From assembly GCA_964449835.1 (NCBI GenBank), contig CAYVBZ010000047.1:1-17657 (forward strand): a stretch of 17,657 nucleotides of DNA, given 5' to 3'. Positions 7,795-14,029 of this stretch are shown here, in pieces. The notes beneath the pieces are model-generated. The model was not told where the DNA came from and made no database searches. It saw only the letters and a list, made by a program, of their open reading frames with translations. Source of the stretch: JABDGC01 sp964449835 (GTDB taxonomy: Bacteria > Pseudomonadota > Gammaproteobacteria > DSM-16500). Every line of letters starts with the position of its first letter. Within the stretch, counting starts at the first letter, position 1. A program made the translations under genes and the position numbers.

Positions 7795-8394
7795 ATGAGT
7801 AAAATTTTAATTCTGTATTATAGCCGTTATGGCGCCACCAAAGACATGGCACAACATATTGCCCGCGGCGTGGAAGCGGTGCCGGGAATGGAAGCTTTTT
7901 TGCGCACGGTCCCCCCGGTTTCCCCAACCATTCAAGGCACGGAACCCGCCATTCCCGAAAGCGGCGCGCTGTATGCCACCTTGGACGATCTTAAGACCTG
8001 CGTGGGTTTGGCCATGGGCAGCCCAACCCGTTTTGGGAACATGGCTGCTCCGCTCAAGTATTTTATTGATAACACCAGCAGCCTGTGGTTATCGGGAAAA
8101 TTGGTTGATAAGCCAGCTATTGTCTTTAGCTCTACTGCGAGCCTCCATGGTGGGCAGGAAACGACTTTAATGAGTATGATGCTGCCGCTTTTTCATTTGG
8201 GCTTCATCTTGTTGGGGCTGCCTTATACGGAGGCCGATTTAAACACGACAACCAGCGGCGGCACCCCCTATGGGGCAACGCATTACACAGGACCTCAAGG
8301 AAAAAAGCCCTTGTCTGATGAAGAAAAACGCCTCTGTTATGCCGCTGGGAAGCGCTTAGCTGAAACCGCAAAAAAATTGGTACGCGCCTTATGA
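7795..8394 (+). CDS. wrbA: NAD(P)H:quinone oxidoreductase, WrbA family flavodoxin-like
   Basis: This FMN-dependent two-electron quinone reductase is of the WrbA (type IV) family and protects against semiquinone redox cycling. The 199-residue protein has the flavodoxin FMN-phosphate loop YYSRYGAT at 8-15, GSPTRFGNM near 75-83, and the STASLHGGQETT segment characteristic of WrbA near 113-124. Its C-terminal helix is normal. No clear Shine-Dalgarno sequence precedes the ATG, so translation probably depends on the upstream SDR gene. Its TGA overlaps the ATG of the following pilin gene (ATGA). The oddity is coupling of a quinone reductase to a type IV pilin, and no functional link is evident. Confidence 0.93.
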   Translation: MSKILILYYSRYGATKDMAQHIARGVEAVPGMEAFLRTVPPVSPTIQGTEPAIPESGALYATLDDLKTCVGLAMGSPTRFGNMAAPLKYFIDNTSSLWLSGKLVDKPAIVFSSTASLHGGQETTLMSMMLPLFHLGFILLGLPYTEADLNTTTSGGTPYGATHYTGPQGKKPLSDEEKRLCYAAGKRLAETAKKLVRAL

Positions 8395-8792
8395 ATCAAA
8401 AAGGCTTTAGCTTGGTTGAACTGCTGATGGCGCTCAGCATCATTGGTATTATATTGGCCTATGCAATTCCAAATTATACGGCGCATCTGACGCATGCCCG
8501 GCGTCTCACCGCAGAAACAGCCCTGATGAATTTAGCGGGGCACATGGAGGCTTATTTTGCGGAGCATAACACTTATGAAGGCGCAACCTTTTCAACCTTG
8601 AAGGTACCGGCGTTTATCGCCGAGCATTATTATCGCTTGGTGATTCAAAGCGCGACGGGTTCACGGTTTAAATTGGCGGCAATTCCGCAGGATTTTCAGG
8701 CGAGGCATGATGTGCGCTGTGGGAGTTTGGTGTTGAATTCGGAAGGGGTGAAGCGGGTTACGGGGTATGGGAGATTGAATGAGTGCTGGTAG
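8391..8792 (+). CDS. Type IV pilin, PilE-like minor pilin
   Basis: This is a prepilin of 133 residues with a short leader MNQKG, the cleavage site G5/F6, and the N-methylated helix FSLVELLMALSIIGIILAYAIPNY. The mature protein keeps Glu5, which pairs with the next subunit. The C-terminal part has two cysteines (C109 and C132) framing the D-loop, and ends in the ECW typical of small PilE-type pilins. It would be processed by PilD and act as a pilus or DNA-uptake subunit. The start overlaps the wrbA stop and there is no separate ribosome site. The last 97 bp overlap, tail to tail, the minus-strand pseudopilin gene. Because the terminal Cys-Trp end is conserved-looking, this gene appears to be the intact partner of the overlap. 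Confidence 0.9.
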   Translation: MNQKGFSLVELLMALSIIGIILAYAIPNYTAHLTHARRLTAETALMNLAGHMEAYFAEHNTYEGATFSTLKVPAFIAEHYYRLVIQSATGSRFKLAAIPQDFQARHDVRCGSLVLNSEGVKRVTGYGRLNECW

Positions 8793-9295
8793 TTATAACC
8801 ATCCGAGTTAGGATGCAGGACCTGCCAATGGCCAGACTGCGCAAGAACCACTGACCAGGCAGGATAACGCGCATCAGGCGGACAATACCAAAACGTTCCA
8901 TTTTCATAGTTCGTCGCACCAGAAGGTAGAAATTCAATGCGGCTTTGGCTGCGCGGAAAAGCGCGCCAGTGTAAAACGCCCTGAAGGTTTCCCCACTGAA
9001 AAACATGGAGAATTTCTTTATCAGAGCTCATCACCAGAATTCCCCGCCGCCAGTTCTCAGCACAGGTTTCTTGATCGTGACTCCCACAAAGAGCCACCTT
9101 TTCCCGAAGGACCATCGCCTCCTGCCGCGCAAACCGCAGCGCTTCCTGAAGCTGCATCAGCACAGCTTGGCTTTCCCCGGCCGTAAACATCGAGCGCCAA
9201 GAAAGAGAGGCCAGCGCGATCAAAATTGCAGTTAGCCCCAGCACAATCAGCAACTCAAACAGCGAAAATCCTCGAGTTCTTTTCGAAAAACGCAT
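8696..9295 (-). CDS. FimT/GspH-type pseudopilin with extra C-terminal tail
   Basis: This prepilin-like protein has 199 residues from the ATG at 9295. The leader MRFSKRTRG precedes the helix FSLFELLIVLGLTAILIALA, with conserved Glu5 after cleavage. Further features fit FimT/GspH minor pseudopilins: a FARQEA helix near 55-60, FLPSG at 122-126, and a closing strand VLAQSGHWQVL at 150-160. A longer upstream reading exists, but the pilin leader fixes this start. The family domain should end near residue 160. The remaining 39 residues include 32 encoded antisense to the end of the neighbouring pilin gene and look unrelated to the family. It is transcribed alone, opposite to the pilin. Confidence 0.85.
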   Translation of the reverse strand: MRFSKRTRGFSLFELLIVLGLTAILIALASLSWRSMFTAGESQAVLMQLQEALRFARQEAMVLREKVALCGSHDQETCAENWRRGILVMSSDKEILHVFQWGNLQGVLHWRAFPRSQSRIEFLPSGATNYENGTFWYCPPDARYPAWSVVLAQSGHWQVLHPNSDGYNYQHSFNLPYPVTRFTPSEFNTKLPQRTSCLA

Positions 9296-9333
9296 ATGAT
9301 TCTTACCTGGCTCTAAAATAGGGAGACAACCGG

Positions 9334-10350
9334 ATGCTGGCAGGCCTTGGAATGCTTGGGCTTTTTTTGGCAAAAGCCTTGATTATTGTTCTATTGATTT
9401 TGTTCGTCGTGGTGATGCTTTTGGTCATCAGCGCCAAAGCGCGTGAAAAACACAAAGGACGGTTGTCCATCCGTAATCTTAATGAAAAATTGGATGAAAT
9501 CAAAGAAAATTTACTTTGTGAAACCTTGCCCAAAGATGAATTCAAAGCTTTCTTAAAAGAGAAAAAAAAGAAAGCAAAAATGGAAAAGAAAAAACCAGTA
9601 AAAAAACCCAAACTCTTTTTGCTGGACTTTCATGGGGACACTCAAGCCTCTGCCGTCGCCTCCCTGCGCGAGGAAGTGACCGCCCTGCTCACGATTGCGA
9701 CGCCTGAAGATGAAGTGCTGGTAAAACTCGAAAGCGGCGGCGGCATGGTGCATGCCTATGGACTGGCCGCTTCTCAATTGATGCGTATACGCGACCATCA
9801 CATTCCTTTAACCGTTTCGGTCGATAAAATTGCGGCCAGCGGCGGTTATTTAATGGCTGCGGTCGCCAATCGTATTCTCGCCGCGCCTTTCGCTATTATC
9901 GGCTCAATTGGGGTCGCTTTTCAATTGCCGAATTTCAACCGTCTGTTACAGCACAACCATATTGAATTTGAACAAATCACCGCCGGTGATTATAAACGCA
10001 CTCTCACTCTCTTTGGAAAAAACACAGAGGAAGATCGAGAAAAGCTGCGCCAGGAATTGGAAGAAATTCATCAGCAATTTAAATCCGTCATTCAGACGTT
10101 TCGAAAGGGTTTGGACATTCAACGCGTCGCGACAGGGGAACACTGGTTAGCACAACAAACCCTGGACCTGGAACTCAAGCTGGTGGACAGTCTCATCACA
10201 AGCGACGCTTACCTCATTCAGCGCAGTGAGGCCGCCGAGGTTTATGAGTTTAACTATGAAATTAAAAAATCGCTGGGGGACAAATTTAAAATGGGCATGC
10301 AGCAATGGCTGGCAAACAAAAGTCTCGGCCCCTTATTACCCAGGGCCTAG
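9334..10350 (+). CDS. sohB: SohB-type membrane-anchored serine protease (S49)
   Basis: This is a signal-peptide-peptidase-A-family protease of the SohB type, expected to face the periplasm. In the 338-residue protein, a membrane anchor lies at about 8-32. A basic, lysine-rich linker occupies 77-93. The S49 domain follows from about 94 to 300. The catalytic Ser169 is in KIAASGGY, and the general-base Lys221 is in AGDYKRTLT. Their spacing of 52 equals that of E. coli SohB (Ser178 and Lys230). ESGGG near 133-137 forms the oxyanion region. The ATG has AGGGAGA seven bases upstream. It is divergent from the pseudopilin gene (38 bp between starts), and its stop TAG directly abuts the glycosyltransferase ATG. 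Confidence 0.93.
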   Translation: MLAGLGMLGLFLAKALIIVLLILFVVVMLLVISAKAREKHKGRLSIRNLNEKLDEIKENLLCETLPKDEFKAFLKEKKKKAKMEKKKPVKKPKLFLLDFHGDTQASAVASLREEVTALLTIATPEDEVLVKLESGGGMVHAYGLAASQLMRIRDHHIPLTVSVDKIAASGGYLMAAVANRILAAPFAIIGSIGVAFQLPNFNRLLQHNHIEFEQITAGDYKRTLTLFGKNTEEDREKLRQELEEIHQQFKSVIQTFRKGLDIQRVATGEHWLAQQTLDLELKLVDSLITSDAYLIQRSEAAEVYEFNYEIKKSLGDKFKMGMQQWLANKSLGPLLPRA

Positions 10351-11391
10351 ATGCAAATTTTATTTTACGATCCCGCGACTCCTTTTGCTTATGACGCCGA
10401 AACGCCTTTCACGCAAGCGCTCGGCGGCACAGAAGCAACTGTAATTCGCATCAGTGAGGCCTTGAGTCATCATCATCAAGTCTACGTGGCCCAACATTGC
10501 CGCGAAATCTTCAGCCAATCCGGTCCGCAAGCAGTTCAGTATCTTTCTTTTGAAATGGCCGAACAACTTTCCCCGGATGTGGTCATTCTGTTGCGGCAGT
10601 ATCGACAGCTGGAAGAAGTGGCCCGCCGTTTTCCAAAGGCCAGGCGTTTTTTATGGCTGCATAATCTGCCCTCACGCGAACTGTATGAAGCGCAGGACAC
10701 ACTCCAAAAATATAACTATCAAGTGATTGCCGTTTCCCAATTTCATCGCAACGCCATTGCTAGAAGATTACGAGGAAAATGGTTTCAACGGCTTTCTTTT
10801 TCCAGAAAGCGCCAACAGGCACTTGTTCCTATCCAGGTTATTTACAACCCAATTGACGACTTTCTTCATCCCAATCACACGCCGGTACAAGCGCAACAAC
10901 TTCTCTTTATGAGTTCACCTCAAAAAGGCTTGCCGATTATTCTGGACTTGTTTGAGGCGGTTCGACGTGAGTTTCCGGAGTATGAGCTTTTGATCGCAAA
11001 TCCTGGATATCATTTGATGGACCTTGCCTTGCCCAAACAGGCGCGTTTGCTTGGGGCGCTTTCTCGTCCAAAAATGCTTGAGCAACTTCGCAGTGCTTTT
11101 TGTGTTTTCTATCCGCAATACCAGCGCCTTGAAACTTTTGGTTTAGTTTACGCAGAAGCTAATGCGGTCGGCACGCCAGTCCTTGCGCATGACGCCGGGG
11201 CTGCGCGGGAAGTTTTGAGTGATTGTGGACAGTTAGTGAATGGGAGAAGAGTTTCTGAGGTCCTGGACAAGTTAAGTGAGTGGCGAAAAAAGCGGCCGGC
11301 GCTTCAAGGGAAAAAGGAATTTCGTTTAAGTGAGGTTACCAAAAGTTGGTTAGAACTATTTAGGGACGATGATACGCTAAAGTTAATTTGA
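10351..11391 (+). CDS. Glycosyltransferase family 4-like (GT-B)
   Basis: This is a probable retaining GT-B sugar transferase of 346 residues. The N-terminal domain opens with MQILFYDPATPF and a GGTE motif at 25-28. The C-terminal nucleotide-sugar domain has the E-X7-E element of the GT4 family (E261 and E269 in ETFGLVYAEA), followed by a typical GTPVLAHDAGAAREVL stretch. No membrane span or signal peptide is seen, so it is likely cytoplasmic or peripheral. Donor and acceptor are unknown. Lipopolysaccharide or another surface glycan is a reasonable guess. The ATG immediately follows the sohB stop, with AGGG five bases upstream, so the two are co-transcribed. No other glycan gene is nearby, which makes it an orphan. 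Confidence 0.85.
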   Translation: MQILFYDPATPFAYDAETPFTQALGGTEATVIRISEALSHHHQVYVAQHCREIFSQSGPQAVQYLSFEMAEQLSPDVVILLRQYRQLEEVARRFPKARRFLWLHNLPSRELYEAQDTLQKYNYQVIAVSQFHRNAIARRLRGKWFQRLSFSRKRQQALVPIQVIYNPIDDFLHPNHTPVQAQQLLFMSSPQKGLPIILDLFEAVRREFPEYELLIANPGYHLMDLALPKQARLLGALSRPKMLEQLRSAFCVFYPQYQRLETFGLVYAEANAVGTPVLAHDAGAAREVLSDCGQLVNGRRVSEVLDKLSEWRKKRPALQGKKEFRLSEVTKSWLELFRDDDTLKLI

Positions 11392-11416
11392 TTTCTTTTT
11401 CATTTAAAAATAAAAT
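11388..11416 (+). promoter_or_regulatory. Putative sigma70 promoter upstream of triple-hairpin leader
   Basis: TTGATT (11388-11393) and TAAAAT (11411-11416) are separated by exactly 17 bases in an AT-rich stretch overlapping the glycosyltransferase stop codon. A start near 11423 would give a leader of about 150 bases before the ATG at 11575, containing all three hairpins. The call is based on consensus only. Confidence 0.45.
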
Positions 11417-11432
11417 TCATTAAAGAATTTAC

Positions 11433-11450
11433 CCCGCGGCTTGCCGCGGG
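11433..11450 (+). promoter_or_regulatory. Leader hairpin 1 (perfect GC-rich palindrome)
   Basis: CCCGCGGC and GCCGCGGG form a perfect 8-bp inverted repeat around TT (effectively 7 bp with a CTTG loop). It is the first of three hairpins in the 183-bp gap 11392-11574. No T-run follows, so it is not a classic intrinsic terminator. Short palindromes of this type can be dispersed repeats in some genomes, but no second copy occurs in this window. Confidence 0.6.
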
Positions 11451-11469
11451 CTCTGTAGCTAAGGGGTTT

Positions 11470-11509
11470 CCAAAGGGGAGTAGAGAGCTTGCTCTCGGAT
11501 CCCCTTTGG
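11470..11509 (+). promoter_or_regulatory. Leader hairpin 2 (two-tier stem)
   Basis: An outer 10-bp perfect stem (CCAAAGGGGA with TCCCCTTTGG) encloses a 3-by-3 internal loop. An inner 6-bp perfect stem follows, GAGAGC with GCTCTC, closed by TT. The apex GC-TT-GC repeats the apex of hairpin 1. Nothing resembling a T-run follows. Confidence 0.65.
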
Positions 11510-11540
11510 TTTCCCACGGGGATTCATTCCCCGTGGGAAA
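11510..11540 (+). promoter_or_regulatory. Leader hairpin 3 (13-bp perfect stem)
   Basis: TTTCCCACGGGGA and TCCCCGTGGGAAA pair perfectly over 13 bp with a five-base TTCAT loop. Hairpin 2 ends on the base just before it. The sequence GGTTTCC-NNN-GGGG occurs at the left arm of both hairpins 2 and 3 (12 of 14 bases identical), suggesting a duplicated unit. The weakly T-rich TATAATTTTAATTT follows, then the GAGGAG ribosome site of the next gene. Confidence 0.65.
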
Positions 11541-11574
11541 TATAATTTTAATTTCCTAACTCGAGGAGACTCTG

Positions 11575-12090
11575 ATGAAAAAAAGCAAAATGCTTGCCTT
11601 GTCCGCACTGACTTCCGCTGCGCTAGCCAGCTCCGTTGTTTTTGCCAATGAATTTGAAGATGGCAAAGCAACCTGCGAGCGTTGGGTCAAGGACTACAAT
11701 GATGTGCACTGCGTTTACGCGACTGGCCTCGACAACAGCTACTACTCAGGCAGATACGTTAAATACTATAATAGCAAAGAAGATTTCTCTTACACCCGCT
11801 GCCTCACCAATGATTCGGTTGAAGACGATATCTCTCAAGATATGGCGGAATATTCTGTCGGCAATCAAACTGTGGAATATTCAATCTGCACAAACGCGAA
11901 AGCGGAACAGTGCGAACCCGTTGCGGTGGACACCTATAACATTGCAAAAAACGGTGATACCTATGTTGGCACACCGACGACTTATGCTATTGATCTGAGT
12001 GCGGTCAAGGATAAGTACCCTGCTTGTAATGGGCTTCACTGGGGTGTGAAGCAGGGGGTCAAGTTGTCGTTTAAGGGTGAGAAACGGTAG
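11575..12090 (+). CDS. Secreted cysteine-rich protein of unknown function
   Basis: I do not recognise this 171-residue protein. It has a clear Sec signal peptide (basic start MKKSK, hydrophobic core to about 22, cleavage likely after VFA at residue 24). The mature chain of about 147 residues contains six cysteines (C34, C46, C76, C105, C113, C151), an even number that suits disulfides in the periplasm or outside the cell. It is rich in Tyr, Asp and Asn, and acidic in the middle. No membrane span or lipobox is seen. GAGGAG lies six bases before the ATG. A promoter-like sequence and three strong hairpins precede it, so expression may be controlled through the leader. It converges on the beta-barrel gene, with 21 bp between stops. 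Confidence 0.75.
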   Translation: MKKSKMLALSALTSAALASSVVFANEFEDGKATCERWVKDYNDVHCVYATGLDNSYYSGRYVKYYNSKEDFSYTRCLTNDSVEDDISQDMAEYSVGNQTVEYSICTNAKAEQCEPVAVDTYNIAKNGDTYVGTPTTYAIDLSAVKDKYPACNGLHWGVKQGVKLSFKGEKR

Positions 12091-12111
12091 CCTCCCAACC
12101 CTACACCGGTA

Positions 12112-12984
12112 TTAGATAAAATGTAACACCACACCAAACATGAATTGATTATTCGCCGGGGTAATGCCGGTCCCTAGGCTCGTGGTGAACTGCTGGAAGT
12201 TGGTGTGGGTGTATTCGCCGCGGATGCTCCAGTTTTTATAAATGTCGGCCTCTAAGCCGAGACCGATATTGAAGCCATTGGAGCCGTTGCTTTCAGCATT
12301 GTTAATGTTTAAAGCGGCGGAGGTCTCGTAGGTTTTGGCGTCCATGCGTGAATAGCCGGCCTTGAGAAAGAGTAAAACACTCTCGCCTAACTTAATGCCG
12401 GGCGTTAAATCGAAGCCATAGCTGTTTAAGATCACGGATTTAATATAATAGATATTGTTATTACTGTTAAAAATTCCTATATTTTGGGTTGTATTTGCCT
12501 GGCTATCATTGTAGAACAACTCGAAACCGAGATAGAGTGGATCATCAAAGACCTTTCCAAAGCCTGCGAGCGCAGTGTAGGAAAGACCGACCGCATTCAG
12601 CTCGGGAGATTGTTGAAACACACTCACCCCGAAAGCAACGGTGTTAATGTTACTGCGCATTTTGTAGGAATCATAGCCGATTTGAGCGCCCATGTAGAAA
12701 CCATCGTGTAAACTTCGCGTGCCGGAAGGAGAATAACCGGGCCCTTCCAGCGGGCCCTGATAAAGCTCGCTGGTGTAGACTTGGCCGCCATATTTTCCTT
12801 CTTTGGGCACATAGGCAGAGGCGAAATCGTTTGATGCCACCTCATCTTTGTAGATTTTTCTGGGTGGAGCTGCGGCTTCGCCTTTATAATTAGCAGTCTC
12901 CGCAAGGGCAAAGAAGGGCAAAAGCAATAAAAAAGTGCTTAGCATTGCCTTGAAAAAGAAGGCCGGGTGCCGCTTTCTACCCAT
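12112..12984 (-). CDS. Outer-membrane beta-barrel protein (OmpA/opacity-like)
   Basis: The 290-residue protein has a signal peptide ending ALA at residue 28. A low-complexity, probably periplasmic or surface-exposed stretch follows to about 92. From 94 onward, alternating amphipathic beta-strands of a small barrel begin with GFYMGAQIGYDSY and end with FMFGVVLHFI. Strand-turn patterns such as NGFNIGLGLEADIYKNWSIRGEYTH are typical of 8-stranded OmpA-like or opacity-type barrels. The terminal residue is Ile after Phe, a small departure from the usual C-terminal aromatic. The function could be adhesion, porin or structural, and sequence alone does not decide. The ATG at 12984 has AGGGAG six bases upstream. 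It is followed convergently by the cysteine-rich gene. Confidence 0.8.
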   Translation of the reverse strand: MGRKRHPAFFFKAMLSTFLLLLPFFALAETANYKGEAAAPPRKIYKDEVASNDFASAYVPKEGKYGGQVYTSELYQGPLEGPGYSPSGTRSLHDGFYMGAQIGYDSYKMRSNINTVAFGVSVFQQSPELNAVGLSYTALAGFGKVFDDPLYLGFELFYNDSQANTTQNIGIFNSNNNIYYIKSVILNSYGFDLTPGIKLGESVLLFLKAGYSRMDAKTYETSAALNINNAESNGSNGFNIGLGLEADIYKNWSIRGEYTHTNFQQFTTSLGTGITPANNQFMFGVVLHFI

Positions 12985-12990
12985 TATGAT

Positions 12991-13032
12991 CTCCCTGCGT
13001 CCATGGTTTAACCCGGTCTATTTTACAGGGAG
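12991..13032 (-). promoter_or_regulatory. Inverted repeat covering the ribosome site of the beta-barrel gene
   Basis: CTCCCTG (12991-12997) and CAGGGAG (13026-13032) are perfect 7-bp complements with 28 bases between. On the minus strand the downstream arm contains the AGGGAG ribosome site of the beta-barrel gene, so a transcript starting upstream of 13032 could sequester it. A possible -10 (TAAAAT) inside the loop would instead exclude the upstream arm from the transcript. Confidence 0.25.
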
Positions 13033-13057
13033 GCGAGTCGTAAATCATCTATTGTCG

Positions 13058-13609
13058 CTATTTGGTTCTTAATGTGGAGATGACGTTCAAAACGCCAGGG
13101 ACAGTTTGCGCCAAATTGCTTGCTTTCATTATGCTTGCGTCGCTATCAAGAGAACCGCTGAGATAGACAACTCCTTTTTTTGTTTGCACTTGAATCGTTG
13201 CAGCCTCCGGATGAGAGGAGCCGATTAAGCCTTCCCGGATATAGAAGCCGATAATCTGGCTATTAATAATATCATCCGTTGAAAAATTAGGTTTATTGTC
13301 CGATTTTTTGACCTGGAGCCGAGAAGCATCCACCGATTTCACACCGGCGATGGAAGCGGAGCAAATGATTAGCTGATTGGCTGCCGCGACTGTGTTGACC
13401 GTTCCTTTGAGACTGACCACTGCGGCCTGAGTCGTGACCTCGATCCCCAAACCAGCGAGTGTGGGGTCTTTTGCAATTTTTGCCTGTAATTGGGCCGTGA
13501 TGACAGGGTCTGGCTTGGGGAAGGAGGTGCTCACACAATGTCCTTTTTCAAGCAGGCCCGCCAAAATCAGCAAATTGAAAAGAATGAAGCAAAAAAGTTG
13601 TTTTTTCAT
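13058..13609 (-). CDS. Secreted protein with two BON domains (OsmY-like)
   Basis: This 183-residue exported protein has an N-terminal signal peptide (MKKQLFCFILFNLLILAGLL, cleavage probably near residue 25). Two BON domains follow, at about 34-99 and 112-181. Each shows the expected pattern of an initial helix, a strand with VVSLKGTV or VVYLSGSL, a helix, and a closing strand after a VPGV-like turn. BON domains bind phospholipid or act as envelope-stress periplasmic proteins such as OsmY and DolP. There is a cysteine at 25, but the surrounding EKGHC is a poor lipobox, so it is probably soluble. It is divergent from the small secreted gene across 75 AT-rich bases and 73 bp upstream of the beta-barrel gene, with which it may be co-transcribed. 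Confidence 0.85.
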   Translation of the reverse strand: MKKQLFCFILFNLLILAGLLEKGHCVSTSFPKPDPVITAQLQAKIAKDPTLAGLGIEVTTQAAVVSLKGTVNTVAAANQLIICSASIAGVKSVDASRLQVKKSDNKPNFSTDDIINSQIIGFYIREGLIGSSHPEAATIQVQTKKGVVYLSGSLDSDASIMKASNLAQTVPGVLNVISTLRTK

Positions 13610-13641
13610 TTGCGCCCCAATAATCGTTCTCTTGCTTTGAA

Positions 13642-13652
13642 TATAATATAAT
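13642..13652 (+). promoter_or_regulatory. TATAAT pair between divergent genes, possible -10 elements
   Basis: Two overlapping TATAAT hexamers (13642-13647 and 13647-13652) lie in the 75-bp gap between the divergent BON and small secreted genes. The reverse strand of the same stretch reads TATTATATTATA. No convincing -35 element is placed correctly for either direction, so this is a tentative promoter region. Confidence 0.25.
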
Positions 13653-13684
13653 ACCTTACATTACCACTTATAAGGGATTGCAGA

Positions 13685-14029
13685 ATGTGTAAAAAACTGT
13701 TTCAAATTTTATTCTTGGGTTTGCTCGGCGCGAGTACCTTGGCCGAAGCCCGTCTTCCCCCCATTAAACCTGGGGTGCCTGGTAAAAATAAAGGTGACAT
13801 TATTGCGCCTATGCTCGATGAGCAAGTAGCTGCTTGGTGTGATTTTAATAAACAAATTATTATGACTAGATCCAATATCCTTTGTGCTTATATTGGGCAT
13901 AACTCTGAAACCCAGACTGCTCGTCTCGAAAAACGGGCGGCACCTAAAAAGCTGGCGAAATCTAGGCCTGTCCCGAAGGAGTTGGCGCCCACGCCCTATG
14001 AAATGAATGAATATGGGGATGATGCTTAA
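13685..14029 (+). CDS. Small secreted protein of unknown function
   Basis: The family is not recognised. The 114-residue product has a good signal peptide (MCKKLFQILFLGLLGASTLAEA, cleavage after residue 22). A short mature region has two cysteines (C52 and C67) that could pair. A basic Lys/Arg/Pro-rich segment follows at about 80-100, with a short acidic end. The ribosome site AAGGG is eight bases before the ATG. Its last 68 bp overlap, on the opposite strand, the end of the DUF4239 gene. The signal peptide and ribosome site argue that it is real. The basic C-terminal part could be partly accidental, since it lies where the two genes collide. Confidence 0.6.
   Translation: MCKKLFQILFLGLLGASTLAEARLPPIKPGVPGKNKGDIIAPMLDEQVAAWCDFNKQIIMTRSNILCAYIGHNSETQTARLEKRAAPKKLAKSRPVPKELAPTPYEMNEYGDDA

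Noticed and set aside
9296..9373. Upstream extension of the pseudopilin frame to 9373
   Set aside because: The prepilin leader and G/F cleavage site fix the start at 9295, and the extension would overlap the sohB start.
9303..9801. Minus-strand Phe/Lys-rich frames inside sohB
   Set aside because: They are antisense to the lysine-rich linker and membrane anchor of sohB, a common source of spurious frames.
11433..11540. Triple hairpin block as a CRISPR array or attC/integron site
   Set aside because: There are only three unlike palindromes with no equal-length spacers, no cas gene and no integrase. The arms differ in sequence.
11433..11540. Hairpins as a simple intrinsic terminator of the sohB-glycosyltransferase operon
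   Set aside because: None of the stems is followed by a proper T-run. Only TATAATTTTAATTT follows the third. Rho-independent termination cannot be excluded but is not supported.
11459..11671. Minus-strand 70-residue frame across the hairpin region and the signal peptide of the secreted protein
   Set aside because: It is antisense to the hairpins and the well-supported gene at 11575, with no ribosome site and no family resemblance.
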